Source: a virus. Taken from it: DNA of 41,372 bases. Numbering within the stretch: the first letter of the stretch is position 1; every line of letters starts with the position of its first letter. The notes under the pieces are model-generated. The model was not told the origin of the DNA and made no database searches. It saw only the letters and a list, made by a program, of their open reading frames with translations. The position numbers and the translations under genes were made by a program. Location of the stretch: the IMG/VR virus record IMGVR_UViG_3300009154_000101, positions 1-41,372 of that record; one strand, given 5' to 3'. Positions 8,126 through 16,133 of the stretch are shown one piece after another.

Positions 8126-9550
8126 TCACAGTTCTTCCCCCGGAACACCTTGATCAGTTCCGCTTTCGGTTTCTGCACCAGTTTGATCCGGAGGAATTCC
8201 GGCATCCTCCGCAGAAACATCCGGCGAAGTTTGCTCATCCCCGACGCCGAAAATCGAGCCGTATAAATCTGCGTCTTGGGCCGGGTCGTAAGTAGTTGCG
8301 GCAGCTTCAGCAGGTGCGCCACCACTAGCCTTCTTGTCATCCAACTCCACCCGGAAATGACGCTCCAGCCACTCTTTCTTGGGCGTAAAACCTGACTGAA
8401 TAAGCAGAGAAACGTCAGGCATCGTCAATGTTGACTCCTCAATCCGAAACTCGCGAGTCAGAACGGGAGCTGCAATATCTGTGCCAAAATTCAGGTCAAC
8501 AATCCAACGAACGAGCGTTTGCGTCAGGGTCTGAGAAATGATCTCAGAGAGTTCTGACGCTCGCACAACACGAACAACATTGGCAACTTGAGACGAAGCA
8601 CGAGAACCAGCCTCAGCTTGACCCGCCTCGTTCTCCCCGCAAATCAGAACACTGATTTCTTTGTCAATATAGTCAATCAGATTCTTAAAGACGTCTGGAC
8701 TACCGGACGGTGTAACAAACTCTAGCTCGTAACCTTCGGGCAAGATCATTGCCGTTTCTTGACTCAAGTTAGAAAGGTGATCGTACAGAGTATCAATCTC
8801 TTTCGTACTTGCGCTCAACGGTGCTTTCGCGACAGCAGTTGGGGTTGCGTAACGATCCCCGTAAAGAACGTAGGATTCAATCGCTCTACGACGAAACTTC
8901 ACGAGCGGGTACAGAATTCTGCCCAAGGAAGACCCATACGGGTCGCCGTTGTGGGAAACCCAATATCGGTTGACAATGAATTTCCGGTTGGGAAGGTCCA
9001 CACCTTCAAACATTCGGTTGAATGTTAAGCAACGCATTGTGAAACCCGTTTGAGCGTCTTCGCGCTCCTGGAACACAAATCTGCGTTGATCTCTCATCCG
9101 AATATCGTACGGAATTACTCCCCGTTTTGTCTTCTTCCACATCACCTCCCCTACGGAGAATCCGGCGATGATTGCTTCCGCTAAACCTCTGTAGATGTCG
9201 TCTAAGGCAATCTCTTGAAGAGCCTCAGTTACGAAATCTCTGACAGCTATATCCCCCGGTTTCTCGCTATATTGCTCTACGTACCAAGGTCGTGAAGTAA
9301 TTTCTTGAACAAGTTTGGAGAAACACCCTTGAACTTGTTCGTCAAAAAGAAGTCTTTGGTAAACAACGAGCGCACGATTTCCACCTTTCTGAATGAGAAG
9401 ATCGTCGTTCGGTCTGACAATCGTATTTCCGCCTCCCGTGAAAGGAGAGCTGGAGCCGAACATGTAAATGCTCGACAGATTGTAAGGATCTGAGGTGTAA
9501 CGAGCGACTTCACCCGATGGCACTGGGGCTGTTTTGAATCTTTGAGCCAT
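8126..9550 (-). CDS. Portal protein, Mu gp29-like (DUF935)
   Basis: 474 aa, usual length for a portal. It matches the Mu gp29 portal family: DLLIQKGGNRALVVYQRLLF, an early 'D.~v.g~~~~~...~~~~~w~v' region (VQEITSRPWYVEQY), GLAEAIIAGFSVGEVMWKKT, PNRKFIVNRYWVSHNGDPYG then SSLGRILYPLVKFRR, YGDRYATPTAVAKAP and a C-terminal segment LTQTLVRWIVDLNFG. The 'G.S~~E~~W', 'G.p~G.gl.r.~~~~~.fK' and 'yG.P...gk' elements are diagnostic. The acidic C-terminal tail (from ~residue 415) is flexible. The portal forms the ring at the unique vertex through which DNA is packaged. ATG is preceded by AGAGGA at good spacing. Terminase is not in the window. Confidence 0.9.
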   Translation of the reverse strand: MAQRFKTAPVPSGEVARYTSDPYNLSSIYMFGSSSPFTGGGNTIVRPNDDLLIQKGGNRALVVYQRLLFDEQVQGCFSKLVQEITSRPWYVEQYSEKPGDIAVRDFVTEALQEIALDDIYRGLAEAIIAGFSVGEVMWKKTKRGVIPYDIRMRDQRRFVFQEREDAQTGFTMRCLTFNRMFEGVDLPNRKFIVNRYWVSHNGDPYGSSLGRILYPLVKFRRRAIESYVLYGDRYATPTAVAKAPLSASTKEIDTLYDHLSNLSQETAMILPEGYELEFVTPSGSPDVFKNLIDYIDKEISVLICGENEAGQAEAGSRASSQVANVVRVVRASELSEIISQTLTQTLVRWIVDLNFGTDIAAPVLTREFRIEESTLTMPDVSLLIQSGFTPKKEWLERHFRVELDDKKASGGAPAEAAATTYDPAQDADLYGSIFGVGDEQTSPDVSAEDAGIPPDQTGAETESGTDQGVPGEEL

Positions 9551-9584
9551 CCAATCCTCTAACGGTCTTAGGTCTTATTGTCTA

Positions 9585-9592
9585 TTTTACCC
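9585..9592 (-). promoter_or_regulatory. GGGTAAAAT motif (site 4)
   Basis: Minus-strand GGGTAAAAT immediately after the TAA of the gp25-like gene and 34 nt before the portal start codon. This gap contains no other obvious signal besides the portal Shine-Dalgarno sequence. Confidence 0.5.
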
Positions 9593-9970
9593 TTAGTTGG
9601 CCAAAGTAAATTGCATCGCTGGTTGAGGAACACCGTTCACAGAGTATTGAATGAAAACGTAATAAATCCCGTCGTCTCCACCCGTTTTCCAGTCCCCTGT
9701 CACACTTAAATCACTCAAACTTGGAACATTGGCGATAATCGACGCTTGAATCGCAGAGTTTATTTGACCGGGATCAAGAATGTCGAGAATAAACTCACCG
9801 ATACCGTAATCGGCTCGCATCACCCTGCCGTAATAGCGAGTGTCAACAACACTTCTAATCTGCTGAGAAACATTAGCGTAATCTACAGCGGTCGCTAAAT
9901 TGCCATTCTCGATTGTAAGCGGGTATCTAAGACCCCGTATGCTCGGTGATAAAGGCTCAGTTACGTTCAT
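9593..9970 (-). CDS. Baseplate wedge protein, gp25/GpW-like
   Basis: 125 aa, usual size for the family. The first half reads 'GLRYPLTIENGNLATAVDY' then VSQQIRSVVDTRYYGRVMRA DYGIGEF split over residues 30-55; this is the gp25-like pattern ('~g.~~P~~~..g.~~~~....~~~.~~.iL.T..GeR~~.p.~G...~'). Here the usual GeR is GRV, with Arg retained. The rest is a strand region ending in a hydrophobic C-terminus. gp25-like proteins connect baseplate wedges to the sheath. It overlaps the upstream RHH gene by 4 nt (ATGA), so the two are translationally coupled. Confidence 0.85.
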   Translation of the reverse strand: MNVTEPLSPSIRGLRYPLTIENGNLATAVDYANVSQQIRSVVDTRYYGRVMRADYGIGEFILDILDPGQINSAIQASIIANVPSLSDLSVTGDWKTGGDDGIYYVFIQYSVNGVPQPAMQFTLAN

Positions 9971-10245
9971 CGATACCTTCGAGAAATTTCAAACTCTAAC
10001 TTGTTAAGCCTTTTCCTAACTTCCTGAGATGGCAACGAGCTTCCGATCACTTTCGTAACTTCGTGTCGCATTCTAACATGGTCCAAAGACTGATAAAACA
10101 GCGGGTCCACCAAACCTCCTTCTTCACTTAGGCCCGAAAGAAGAGAGAGGCAAAGGGTTTCAAGCGAAACCCCCTGCTCTCGTGCTTGATTTTCGAGGCG
10201 AAGTAGAAGAGAGTCAGGAATTTGTAACGTTAATTCCGTGTTCAT
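9967..10245 (-). CDS. Small ribbon-helix-helix-like protein in the tail operon
   Basis: 92 aa. Residues 4-38 have the CopG/Arc-type ribbon-helix-helix pattern: a short strand ELTLQIPDSL, helix LLRLENQAREQG, the turn VS, and second helix LETLCLSLLSG. The C-terminal part is helical and basic (EVRKRLNKLEFEISRRYR). RHH proteins bind DNA as dimers and often repress their own operon. Here it lies between the sheath gene and the gp25-like gene and shares an ATGA overlap with the latter. A regulator of late transcription is possible, but a structural or chaperone role cannot be excluded; the fold call rests on the N-terminal 35 residues only. Confidence 0.55.
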   Translation of the reverse strand: MNTELTLQIPDSLLLRLENQAREQGVSLETLCLSLLSGLSEEGGLVDPLFYQSLDHVRMRHEVTKVIGSSLPSQEVRKRLNKLEFEISRRYR

Positions 10246-10262
10246 TTTGACTCTCAGTTGAC

Positions 10263-13200
10263 TCAGATGATGGTGTTATTTGTTCCTAAACCTTGAGCGT
10301 TCAGCTCATTTTGCATCTGACCGATTGCGACGCGAATCAGATCGATCTGGATTCTTTCGAGGGTTGGGACAGGAGTCACGAACACTTTCGAGTTGATGAT
10401 TCCGTTCTCGAGGGAAGCCGGAGGATTGATGCGATTGTCGCAAATGACTTGGAAAGCGTCACTCGGGCGAGCACCGAAAAGTGCGCCGCGAGTGTACAGC
10501 TGGTTCAAGACACTGTTACCAACGGAGATGATCTGGTTGAATGCCACACCGAATCCGTCAATCACGTTGAAGATTTGGTTGTCGTAAGCATTACGCAGCG
10601 AGCCGTAGACCACGTTCAGAATCACGCGAGTGTTAACGAACTGGTACAAACGCTGCTGAGCATCGCTTGTATTGACCCGAGTGCGACCACCCCAGATGAA
10701 CACGGCGCTGGCAGGATAGCCGGGCAGAGACCGGATAGCGTTGCAACCTTGTGGGTTCAGAAGGTTTTGCTGAGCCGAGTTGATCGGGATTTGAGTAGCG
10801 ATTGCATCAGCGAGCTGATACTTAACGCCAGCAGGCGGGAACTGGTAACCTTCAGCACGGTAACGGCGAACAGCCACACCGGTCACATAAGGTGAAGGGG
10901 GAATCCACTGACCAGACGCGTTCTGGATGTAAGGTCCGTAGTACGCGATAAAGCCGAACGGATTGAAGTAGTTCTGGCTATCGGTGGATAGACGATTCAC
11001 GTTATCCACACCGGCTTCAATGAAGACGGCTTGGGGAATGCCGTTGAAACCAACACCACGAAGAGCATCGTTGATGATCTCAGTTGAGGTGATCGGATCA
11101 AAGCGCCACAGGATTGACGGAGGAGTCGTTTCCGGAGTGAAGTCGAGACCCACTTGTGAGCCGTAGCAGGGCTGACCCACGGTAGAAAGGTCACCACCGG
11201 CAGAAACTACAGCCCAAGAGTAGGAGCTTCCGTTGTAAACAACGGCGATTCTGTCGTTTTCAACGACCTCAGTTGTACCGTCGGGGGCGTAACCGTCCGC
11301 AGTAACATTGAAATAAACGCCAACAAGTTGACTGATCTTCGCTTGAACCTGAGCCCCAGTGTCTCCGTTGTTTATACCCGTAGCTTCCACGTAATCTGTA
11401 ACAGACGTAACAGTGGTGGGTAAAGAAGCGTCGTAGGACCCCCCGGCAATCGGATTGATCGAGGGGACCAAGAAAGCCTGAGACGCAAAGTTTTGATCAA
11501 CCGTAGGCGTACAGTACAAGTTCTCAAGCGTGGTAGAAGTTGAACCTGGGTTCGAAAGAACCAATTTCGGTAACCAGCCAGCCGTGACTGTCTCACCGTA
11601 AGGTGAAATCAGGGTCGTGCCCAGGGCAGTTGCGCTGTTATTAAAGAAGATCGAAACGTTGGGATCGGCCACATCAACCCCGGCAGGCGCTGAGGCTGCG
11701 GCAGATGCCTGAGACGAAATAATTCCACTGTTCAAGCCGTACTTTCTTGCGCGAACAAACGGGATAACCGAGAGTTCGGCGAGGGTCGCCGAGGTCTCCT
11801 CGCCACCGAGTACGCGGCTGTAGAAGATGGTCGGAGTGGACTGAATTGTTCCGCTCGGAAATCCGATGAAAGATCCCGCAGTAAAAGCAGTCAAACTCTG
11901 CGAGAGAACGAAAGAATCGGCATCTACGACTGTGACGTAGTAGATTGTGCTGGATGTCTTCGTAGTGGCGCGGAGAAGTGTAGCCGGGGCGTTGGTGGTT
12001 ACGGGCTGTGTGAAGTGAAGCTTCTGTCCATTTACCAAGCCGTGCTCAACGCAACCAACGAGAGCAGCTCCCGAGTAGGTCCCAGTTCCAGCTGTAATTG
12101 ATGTTTCAGGGTCAAAGATTGTCCTAGAAACAAAGTTCAGACGGTAGTTTGCAGTGGCATCCTGCAGAGTCGCGGGAAGGTGCAGGGTGTTAACATACTG
12201 AGCAGCGTCAGTGATGTTCTGAATCAGGTTAGAAGTCTGACCGTTGATTGTCTGAGGGAAGTTGTAGAAGGGGGCAAAGTAAGTGAAGTTGCATGTCCCG
12301 CTAGTTCCACCGAAATCAATTGCGTCAGCCGGGGCTGCGAGGTTGTCTGAACCACCGGCCGCAGTAACTTCGTTCAGAACGGAGACCGCTTCAGATGCAG
12401 AGGCTGCGAAGAAAACGTTGTTGAAAGAGTAATCTCCTGTTTCAGAGACAACAAAAGGCGGTGCAACAACAAAAACAGTTCCGCTGGAACCGATTGTGTT
12501 TTCAATATCGCCTGTGGCCCCGCTGAATGCAACTTCTTGAATCTGGTAAGAAACGGGCCAATAGTTCGTTGTGTTCAGTACAAGAAGTTTGTCCGATACT
12601 ATGGAGTCAACACTGAACGTGGCTGTATCCAAAATACCAACTTTCTCCCCGGCTGCTACAGCGGTGGGTGTGGCAGATTCATTAACTGCGGTTTCCGCCG
12701 TAGGGGAAGCAATCAGAGCCTGATAAGCCAGTCTATCGTAAGTTACGTCGGCTCCAGTCCACTCGTAAATGGCGTTATCAACCAGATACTTCATTCCAGT
12801 TACCAGGTCAGCAGCTGCCTGATGCGGAGTGTAGAGGCTGTACTTGTTAACGTCGGTTATAAGGAAGGGACCAGGATCAGCAAGGGCCAGCCACTTGAAG
12901 TTGTTGCTTGCGCAAAGTGCAGCAGCAGCAGCACCTACGGCAGTGCGGCCCGCTTCATCAAACTGGGCGTACGCAGTAGGAGTGATCAAGTAGCCTTGGT
13001 CTTGCTGACCATCAAAAGCAGTGTCAATACACTGAATGTAATCTTGATAAACGCGAACAAGGTTCTGTTGTTGACCGACGATGTTCTGAACGTTGTAAAC
13101 GTTCTGCATGAACACGTATTCAGCGCCAACAGGGACTACGGTAGTAACAACGCTGACGTTTCCGTCGAAAGTTGTAGCAGCGAGGCTGATGAAGCCGTTC

Positions 13201-13874
13201 TCAGAGTTTGAGAGAGGGTCAACAGAGGCTACAAGACCGTATTCACGGACGTAGACTGAACTACGAACACTGGGGTTGCTTTCAATTGCCTCAGCAATAG
13301 CCGTTGCAATCGCAGCGGAGATTTTGCGGTTATTAGCCTCATCTCCTGAGATGTAATCTACAGGAATTGTAACGGGAACCCCAAGCCACTCGCCCTCGGA
13401 AGTGTAACCCGTGGAGCCGTCACCGGCAACCAAACGGTTTCCGTTCAGAATGAGCTGAGCATAGACCGTGTTTCCAGCCTCCAAGTTGGAAGGAAGACCC
13501 GCATTGCTCTGCTTAGTTCCGCTTGGCAGAATCTCGATCTCTACGATTTGATCGGGAGTGCCAACGCGAACAACGCGAAGATCACCAACTTGAGCGTTCT
13601 GGAAGAATTCGTTGACGCAGTTGTAGCTCAGAAGGGGAATACGACCATCCGGAACGACACTGCCGGTTAGGGCAAAGTAGTCATTCAGGGTGGTAACGGG
13701 GATGGGAGTATTGAACGGGAAAACTGTGACGGGCACGGCTTCTGGTGCTTCGACCAGCATGTAAACCGTGCTAAAGTTGGCGATGTCGGCATTTGCGACA
13801 ACTCCAGCTTGCTCGTTGATATAAACGCCAGGAGCGCCAGGAGTTACTCCGCCGCCAAGGGAAAAAGTGGCCAT
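10263..13874 (-). CDS. Tail sheath protein (unusually long, 1203 aa)
   Basis: The N-terminus (VTPGAPGVYINEQ) and the C-terminal domain identify a contractile tail sheath: RVNTSDAQQRLYQFVNTRVI, then VIDGFGVAFNQIISVGNSVL, a 'GAL.G..~~~af.V.cD..~N' segment (GALFGARPSDAFQVICDNRI) and a final 'v.~~P~~~~e~I.i.i' stretch. I place the start at ATG 13874 (MATFSLGGG); a longer frame from TTG 13919 lacks a normal start. AAGGAA lies 14 nt upstream, which is distant. Sheaths are commonly 400-700 aa; this one carries several hundred extra residues, roughly 390-880, rich in Ala, Ser, Thr and Gly, which probably form surface domains on the tail. It contracts to drive the tube through the host envelope. Confidence 0.9.
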   Translation of the reverse strand: MATFSLGGGVTPGAPGVYINEQAGVVANADIANFSTVYMLVEAPEAVPVTVFPFNTPIPVTTLNDYFALTGSVVPDGRIPLLSYNCVNEFFQNAQVGDLRVVRVGTPDQIVEIEILPSGTKQSNAGLPSNLEAGNTVYAQLILNGNRLVAGDGSTGYTSEGEWLGVPVTIPVDYISGDEANNRKISAAIATAIAEAIESNPSVRSSVYVREYGLVASVDPLSNSENGFISLAATTFDGNVSVVTTVVPVGAEYVFMQNVYNVQNIVGQQQNLVRVYQDYIQCIDTAFDGQQDQGYLITPTAYAQFDEAGRTAVGAAAAALCASNNFKWLALADPGPFLITDVNKYSLYTPHQAAADLVTGMKYLVDNAIYEWTGADVTYDRLAYQALIASPTAETAVNESATPTAVAAGEKVGILDTATFSVDSIVSDKLLVLNTTNYWPVSYQIQEVAFSGATGDIENTIGSSGTVFVVAPPFVVSETGDYSFNNVFFAASASEAVSVLNEVTAAGGSDNLAAPADAIDFGGTSGTCNFTYFAPFYNFPQTINGQTSNLIQNITDAAQYVNTLHLPATLQDATANYRLNFVSRTIFDPETSITAGTGTYSGAALVGCVEHGLVNGQKLHFTQPVTTNAPATLLRATTKTSSTIYYVTVVDADSFVLSQSLTAFTAGSFIGFPSGTIQSTPTIFYSRVLGGEETSATLAELSVIPFVRARKYGLNSGIISSQASAAASAPAGVDVADPNVSIFFNNSATALGTTLISPYGETVTAGWLPKLVLSNPGSTSTTLENLYCTPTVDQNFASQAFLVPSINPIAGGSYDASLPTTVTSVTDYVEATGINNGDTGAQVQAKISQLVGVYFNVTADGYAPDGTTEVVENDRIAVVYNGSSYSWAVVSAGGDLSTVGQPCYGSQVGLDFTPETTPPSILWRFDPITSTEIINDALRGVGFNGIPQAVFIEAGVDNVNRLSTDSQNYFNPFGFIAYYGPYIQNASGQWIPPSPYVTGVAVRRYRAEGYQFPPAGVKYQLADAIATQIPINSAQQNLLNPQGCNAIRSLPGYPASAVFIWGGRTRVNTSDAQQRLYQFVNTRVILNVVYGSLRNAYDNQIFNVIDGFGVAFNQIISVGNSVLNQLYTRGALFGARPSDAFQVICDNRINPPASLENGIINSKVFVTPVPTLERIQIDLIRVAIGQMQNELNAQGLGTNNTII

Positions 13875-13956
13875 TTTGTTAAGAGAATGTTCCTTCTTTC
13901 CCGTCGATAGTGTAGGCAAGGATGACTCCTACGTGGTCTCCGCAGAGCTACTTTCG

Positions 13957-13972
13957 GGACACAAATGTGTCC
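13957..13972 (-). other. Perfect hairpin in the sheath mRNA leader
   Basis: GGACACA-TT-TGTGTCC, a 16-base perfect inverted repeat, lies between a GGGTAAAAT motif (13977-13984) and the sheath gene. If the motif is a promoter, the hairpin would fall at or very near the 5' end of the mRNA, where it could protect against decay. There is no U-run, so it is unlikely to be a terminator. It could equally be a binding site for a dimeric protein. Confidence 0.5.
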
Positions 13973-13976
13973 TTAA

Positions 13977-13984
13977 TTTTACCC
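13977..13984 (-). promoter_or_regulatory. GGGTAAAAT motif (site 5)
   Basis: Minus-strand GGGTAAAAT directly after the TAA of the LysM-like gene, about 100 nt upstream of the sheath ATG. It heads the longest leader (about 100 nt) in the window together with the capsid leader. Confidence 0.5.
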
Positions 13985-14347
13985 TTACTGTATGCCTGTT
14001 ACTGCGACCGCGCTGTCTGAGGAGTAACCATTGAATTTTTCCCGCAGAACTACGCCCTGTACGGTATATTTGTTAAGGGAAGTTACGTAATCTGCCGTGG
14101 CGTTAAACGGGTAAATAGCATCTAAAGAACTTTCGGTCGGTGTCCCTGAAATGAAGGAAGCTTGTTGCAAACTTCCAGAGGTTGTGTTTGGGCTCGGAAG
14201 AAGGATCTGAGCACCCAAGGGGGGAAGTTCCGTGACTTCCCACTGCGGGTTTAGCTCCAGAATAGACCGGTAGTCTAATGAGTTTGTGTGATACTGATAC
14301 CCTAGTTTCCTCCAGGTAAATTGCTGTTGAAAAGGAAGGGTAATCAT
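13985..14347 (-). CDS. LysM-like small tail protein
   Basis: 120 aa. Residues 10-52 read FTWRKLGYQYHTNSLDYRSI then LELNPQWEVTELPPLGAQIL, ending LPSP: the 'Y..i...N......l..G..i.lP' pattern of LysM and P2 gpX-like tail proteins, which sit in the baseplate hub or tail interior and can contact peptidoglycan. The remaining 70 residues are Ser/Thr-rich and strand-like. It starts 2 nt after the stop of the previous gene and precedes the sheath gene. P2-type phages have the same gene in their tail cluster, which supports the call; the match is by pattern only. Confidence 0.6.
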   Translation of the reverse strand: MITLPFQQQFTWRKLGYQYHTNSLDYRSILELNPQWEVTELPPLGAQILLPSPNTTSGSLQQASFISGTPTESSLDAIYPFNATADYVTSLNKYTVQGVVLREKFNGYSSDSAVAVTGIQ

Positions 14348-14349
14348 GT

Positions 14350-14745
14350 TCAGACCATTTTCCGTGAACGGGCGATAAGACGAGCACCAATTGAAGTTCC
14401 ACGAGTCAGGTCAAAACCACCCTGCTTTGCTACTTCTTTGGCGGCATTCTCCAGAACTGCGGGGCTTGTGGGAATGAAGACGTTTTCTTCTACGGAACGG
14501 TTTGACAGTTTCGTGCGAATGTCAGTTTCAATCGCCTCTTTAAGAGGCGCAGCGGGAGCTGGAACTGGCTCGCTCGAGGGCGTAATTGTCTCAATGTTGA
14601 CCGGCTCCGATTGCTTTGCTTCAACGGTTTCGGTTTCTTTCGGTGCTTCTTCGCTCACTTCTGCCCAAGCCTCGTTGATAGCTGGTGTGGAAGGATTGTC
14701 AGAGGCGAAAGTTCCGTCCGTGTCGTGAGATCTTTTTCTAGCCAT
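14350..14745 (-). CDS. Unknown acidic protein in the tail cluster, 131 aa
   Basis: Not recognised. I start it at ATG 14745 (MARKRSHDTDGTFASDN), 8 nt after the stop of the tail-completion gene; an upstream in-frame start at 14778 would overlap that gene. Residues 1-75 are low in complexity and rich in Glu, Pro, Thr and Ser, apparently disordered; residues 80-131 look helical and end in a basic tail (GARLIARSRKMV). Such disordered-plus-helical small proteins are frequent in tail clusters as connectors or chaperones. Position between tail-completion and LysM-like genes suggests a role in tail assembly, without direct evidence. Confidence 0.65.
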   Translation of the reverse strand: MARKRSHDTDGTFASDNPSTPAINEAWAEVSEEAPKETETVEAKQSEPVNIETITPSSEPVPAPAAPLKEAIETDIRTKLSNRSVEENVFIPTSPAVLENAAKEVAKQGGFDLTRGTSIGARLIARSRKMV

Positions 14746-14753
14746 GGTTGAAT

Positions 14754-15161
14754 CTATCGTGAGAGGATATTTTTCCACGCAATTGGTGGAAGTTGTTGAA
14801 GGGACTTGTCTGGAATTCCGACCCAGGGTCGGGCAACCATCTTGGAAGTTCCGGTCTGATGGTATTGACCGTAACTAGTAGTTTTTACCTCAAATCCGCG
14901 ACCACTCGGAAGAATTTCAGTTGTGTCCAACATTGTCCCGGTGGCCCTTAAGATTGGTTGACCCGGATATTTTCGAAGTTTCGCCGTAGCGTATTTCGGA
15001 GTTAGAGCCAACCAAGGTTTTCCGGTTGTAGGGTCTGATTGCTGCCTCCAGGGAGCCGCATGATCTTTCAAAAGTATGGGAGCCCACTCAACTTGCGTTG
15101 GTTTCCACCATTGCAGGTTGAATTTAAGGAAGCTGTCTTTCGCGAGTTTGAACTTAATCAT
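14754..15161 (-). CDS. Tail completion/virion morphogenesis protein (P2 gpS/Mu gpG-like)
   Basis: 135 aa. It shows the signature of the phage virion morphogenesis family: WKPTQVEWAPILLKDHAAPW, 'GKPWLALTPKYATAKLRK', ILRATGTMLDTTEI and YGQYHQTGTSKMVARPWVGI, corresponding to 'W.pl...T...k......iL..tG.L..s......~~y...hq~G......ipaR.flg'. These proteins finish the tail end or join head and tail. It overlaps the tail chaperone frame at TAATGA, so expression is coupled to it. Confidence 0.8.
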   Translation of the reverse strand: MIKFKLAKDSFLKFNLQWWKPTQVEWAPILLKDHAAPWRQQSDPTTGKPWLALTPKYATAKLRKYPGQPILRATGTMLDTTEILPSGRGFEVKTTSYGQYHQTGTSKMVARPWVGIPDKSLQQLPPIAWKNILSR

Positions 15162-15903
15162 TACCGTCTTGAAGATTTTTTCATCTCGTCTTCCTGTTTC
15201 TGAGCAAATTTCTCAACAACATCGATCATTGCGGTTATTTTGCTCATTGGCTGGTTCTCTAACCAGTCGACGGAACTATCCCATCTTTGTTTGCAAAGAT
15301 GAAAAGAAATCTCAAGCCAATTTTCAATCGACATGATCTTCTCATTGATCAGCTGGTCGGACGCCCAAGTGAAGATCTTTCGAGTCTGACTTATGGTTAA
15401 AAGATCCAGACTCTCGGGATTTAACAAAAGACGAAACATTAGAGGAGCCAGTCCGGACTCGTTGTTTCGAAGTATCTGCGCCAGATAAAAATCTTTCGGG
15501 CAGATTTCGCGAATGTGCAAACAAACGCTATCGTCAACGCTCACTAAATAAGTGAAATCCTCAAGGTCCTCAACGGTTAGTTTGGGTCCGAACCCTCGTC
15601 CGTTCCGTTGGCTTGTGCGACAAGATCGCTGAGTTTTTTGAAGTCGCGAACACCGAGATCAAGAATCTCATCGTACGTGATTTTATCCGCACCTACAATC
15701 AGACGCTCGATAATCTTCATACCCCTTTCTACATCTCCTGCTTTTCCGAGCTCTTTCTCCATATACAGGAGGTCACGACCGGTCATCTCTCGAATCTTGA
15801 TTTCACGACCGTCGGAGATAGTAGTCGAAAAACTCTCAAGTTCTTTCTTAGTTGATTTAACGGTGGGCATCGACTGCTCAACGTCGCTTGAAATCGTTCG
15901 CAT
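15161..15903 (-). CDS. Tail assembly chaperone, -1 frameshift fusion product (247 aa)
   Basis: After a -1 slip on C CCA AAC (15586-15580), translation continues as LTVEDLEDFTYLVSVDDSVC and ends at 15161, adding 139 residues to the first 108. The downstream frame has no credible start: its first candidate, a GTG at 15544, has no ribosome-binding site, and the frame is open upstream across the slippery site. The fused part contains YLAQILRNNESGLAPLMFRL and a charged C-terminus (FAQKQEDEMKKSSRR). A short and a frameshifted long form of the tail chaperone are a conserved feature of long-tailed phages. Confidence 0.75.
15577..15903 (-). CDS. Tail assembly chaperone, short (zero-frame) product
   Basis: 108 aa. 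The sequence fits tail assembly chaperones that bind the tape measure during tail growth (lambda gpG, P2 gpE class): ISDGREIKIREMTGRDLLYM then EKELGKAGDVERGMKIIERL, 'ITYDEILDLGVRDFKKLSDL'. The 'lreptv~Dl~~~e' start and the 'p...l..L...D...l~..~' end are typical of gpE-like proteins. The frame stops at TAA 15579-15577, with a slippery heptamer immediately before the stop. It starts 26 nt after a GGGTAAAA motif. No tape measure gene is visible next to it, which is unusual; it must lie outside the window. Confidence 0.75.
   Translation of the reverse strand: MRTISSDVEQSMPTVKSTKKELESFSTTISDGREIKIREMTGRDLLYMEKELGKAGDVERGMKIIERLIVGADKITYDEILDLGVRDFKKLSDLVAQANGTDEGSDPN
15580..15586 (-). promoter_or_regulatory. 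Slippery heptamer for -1 ribosomal frameshift
   Basis: Minus strand C-CCA-AAC, followed at once by TAA in the zero frame. It satisfies the X-XXY-YYZ rule, both tRNAs can re-pair after a -1 slip, and the stop codon next to it can enhance slippage. I see no strong downstream stem-loop. Confidence 0.75.
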
Positions 15904-15911
15904 AGTAATTG

Positions 15912-16133
15912 CTAAGTGAATCTGTCTAGTTTTACCCTAGCTTCAACAAGTTGCTTCTCAATAGCCTCAGACCCGTTGCCAGGAGGCAAAGAAAGGTAGA
16001 TTTCTTGGGCAGTTTTCCAACTTAATTTTGCGCCCTCTAGGTCGCCTATTTTTAGGCGATCGCCAATGTCACAGATCCATAAGAAAACAATCTCTTTCCG
16101 AAAGTATGGGTCAAGGGGAAGAGGAAAGGGCAT
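15912..16133 (-). CDS. Unknown helical protein, 73 aa
   Basis: Not recognised. It begins at ATG 16133, which overlaps the stop of the preceding small gene as TGATG; a longer frame to 16196 would overlap that gene. The protein is helical: FRKEIVFLWICDIGDRLKIG, AKLSWKTAQEIYLSLPPGNG and EAIEKQLVEARVKLDRF. The first part resembles bacterial small tetratricopeptide-type helices, but one repeat is too little to call. It precedes the tail chaperone by 8 nt; a GGGTAAAA motif lies inside its last codons. Confidence 0.6.
   Translation of the reverse strand: MPFPLPLDPYFRKEIVFLWICDIGDRLKIGDLEGAKLSWKTAQEIYLSLPPGNGSEAIEKQLVEARVKLDRFT
15930..15937 (-). promoter_or_regulatory. GGGTAAAA motif (site 6)
   Basis: Minus-strand GGGTAAAA(C) within the last codons of the 73-aa gene, 26 nt before the ATG of the tail chaperone. 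This is the only copy inside a coding sequence, but its distance to the next start equals that of site 3. Confidence 0.45.

Noticed and set aside
12537-13211. Plus-strand open frame of 224 codons inside the tail sheath gene
   Set aside because: Antisense shadow of a Val/Ala/Asn-rich coding sequence; no start signal and no recognisable protein pattern.
15161-15544. Independent gene starting at GTG 15544
   Set aside because: No ribosome-binding site, and the frame is open upstream to a perfect slippery heptamer, so a frameshift product is the better explanation.
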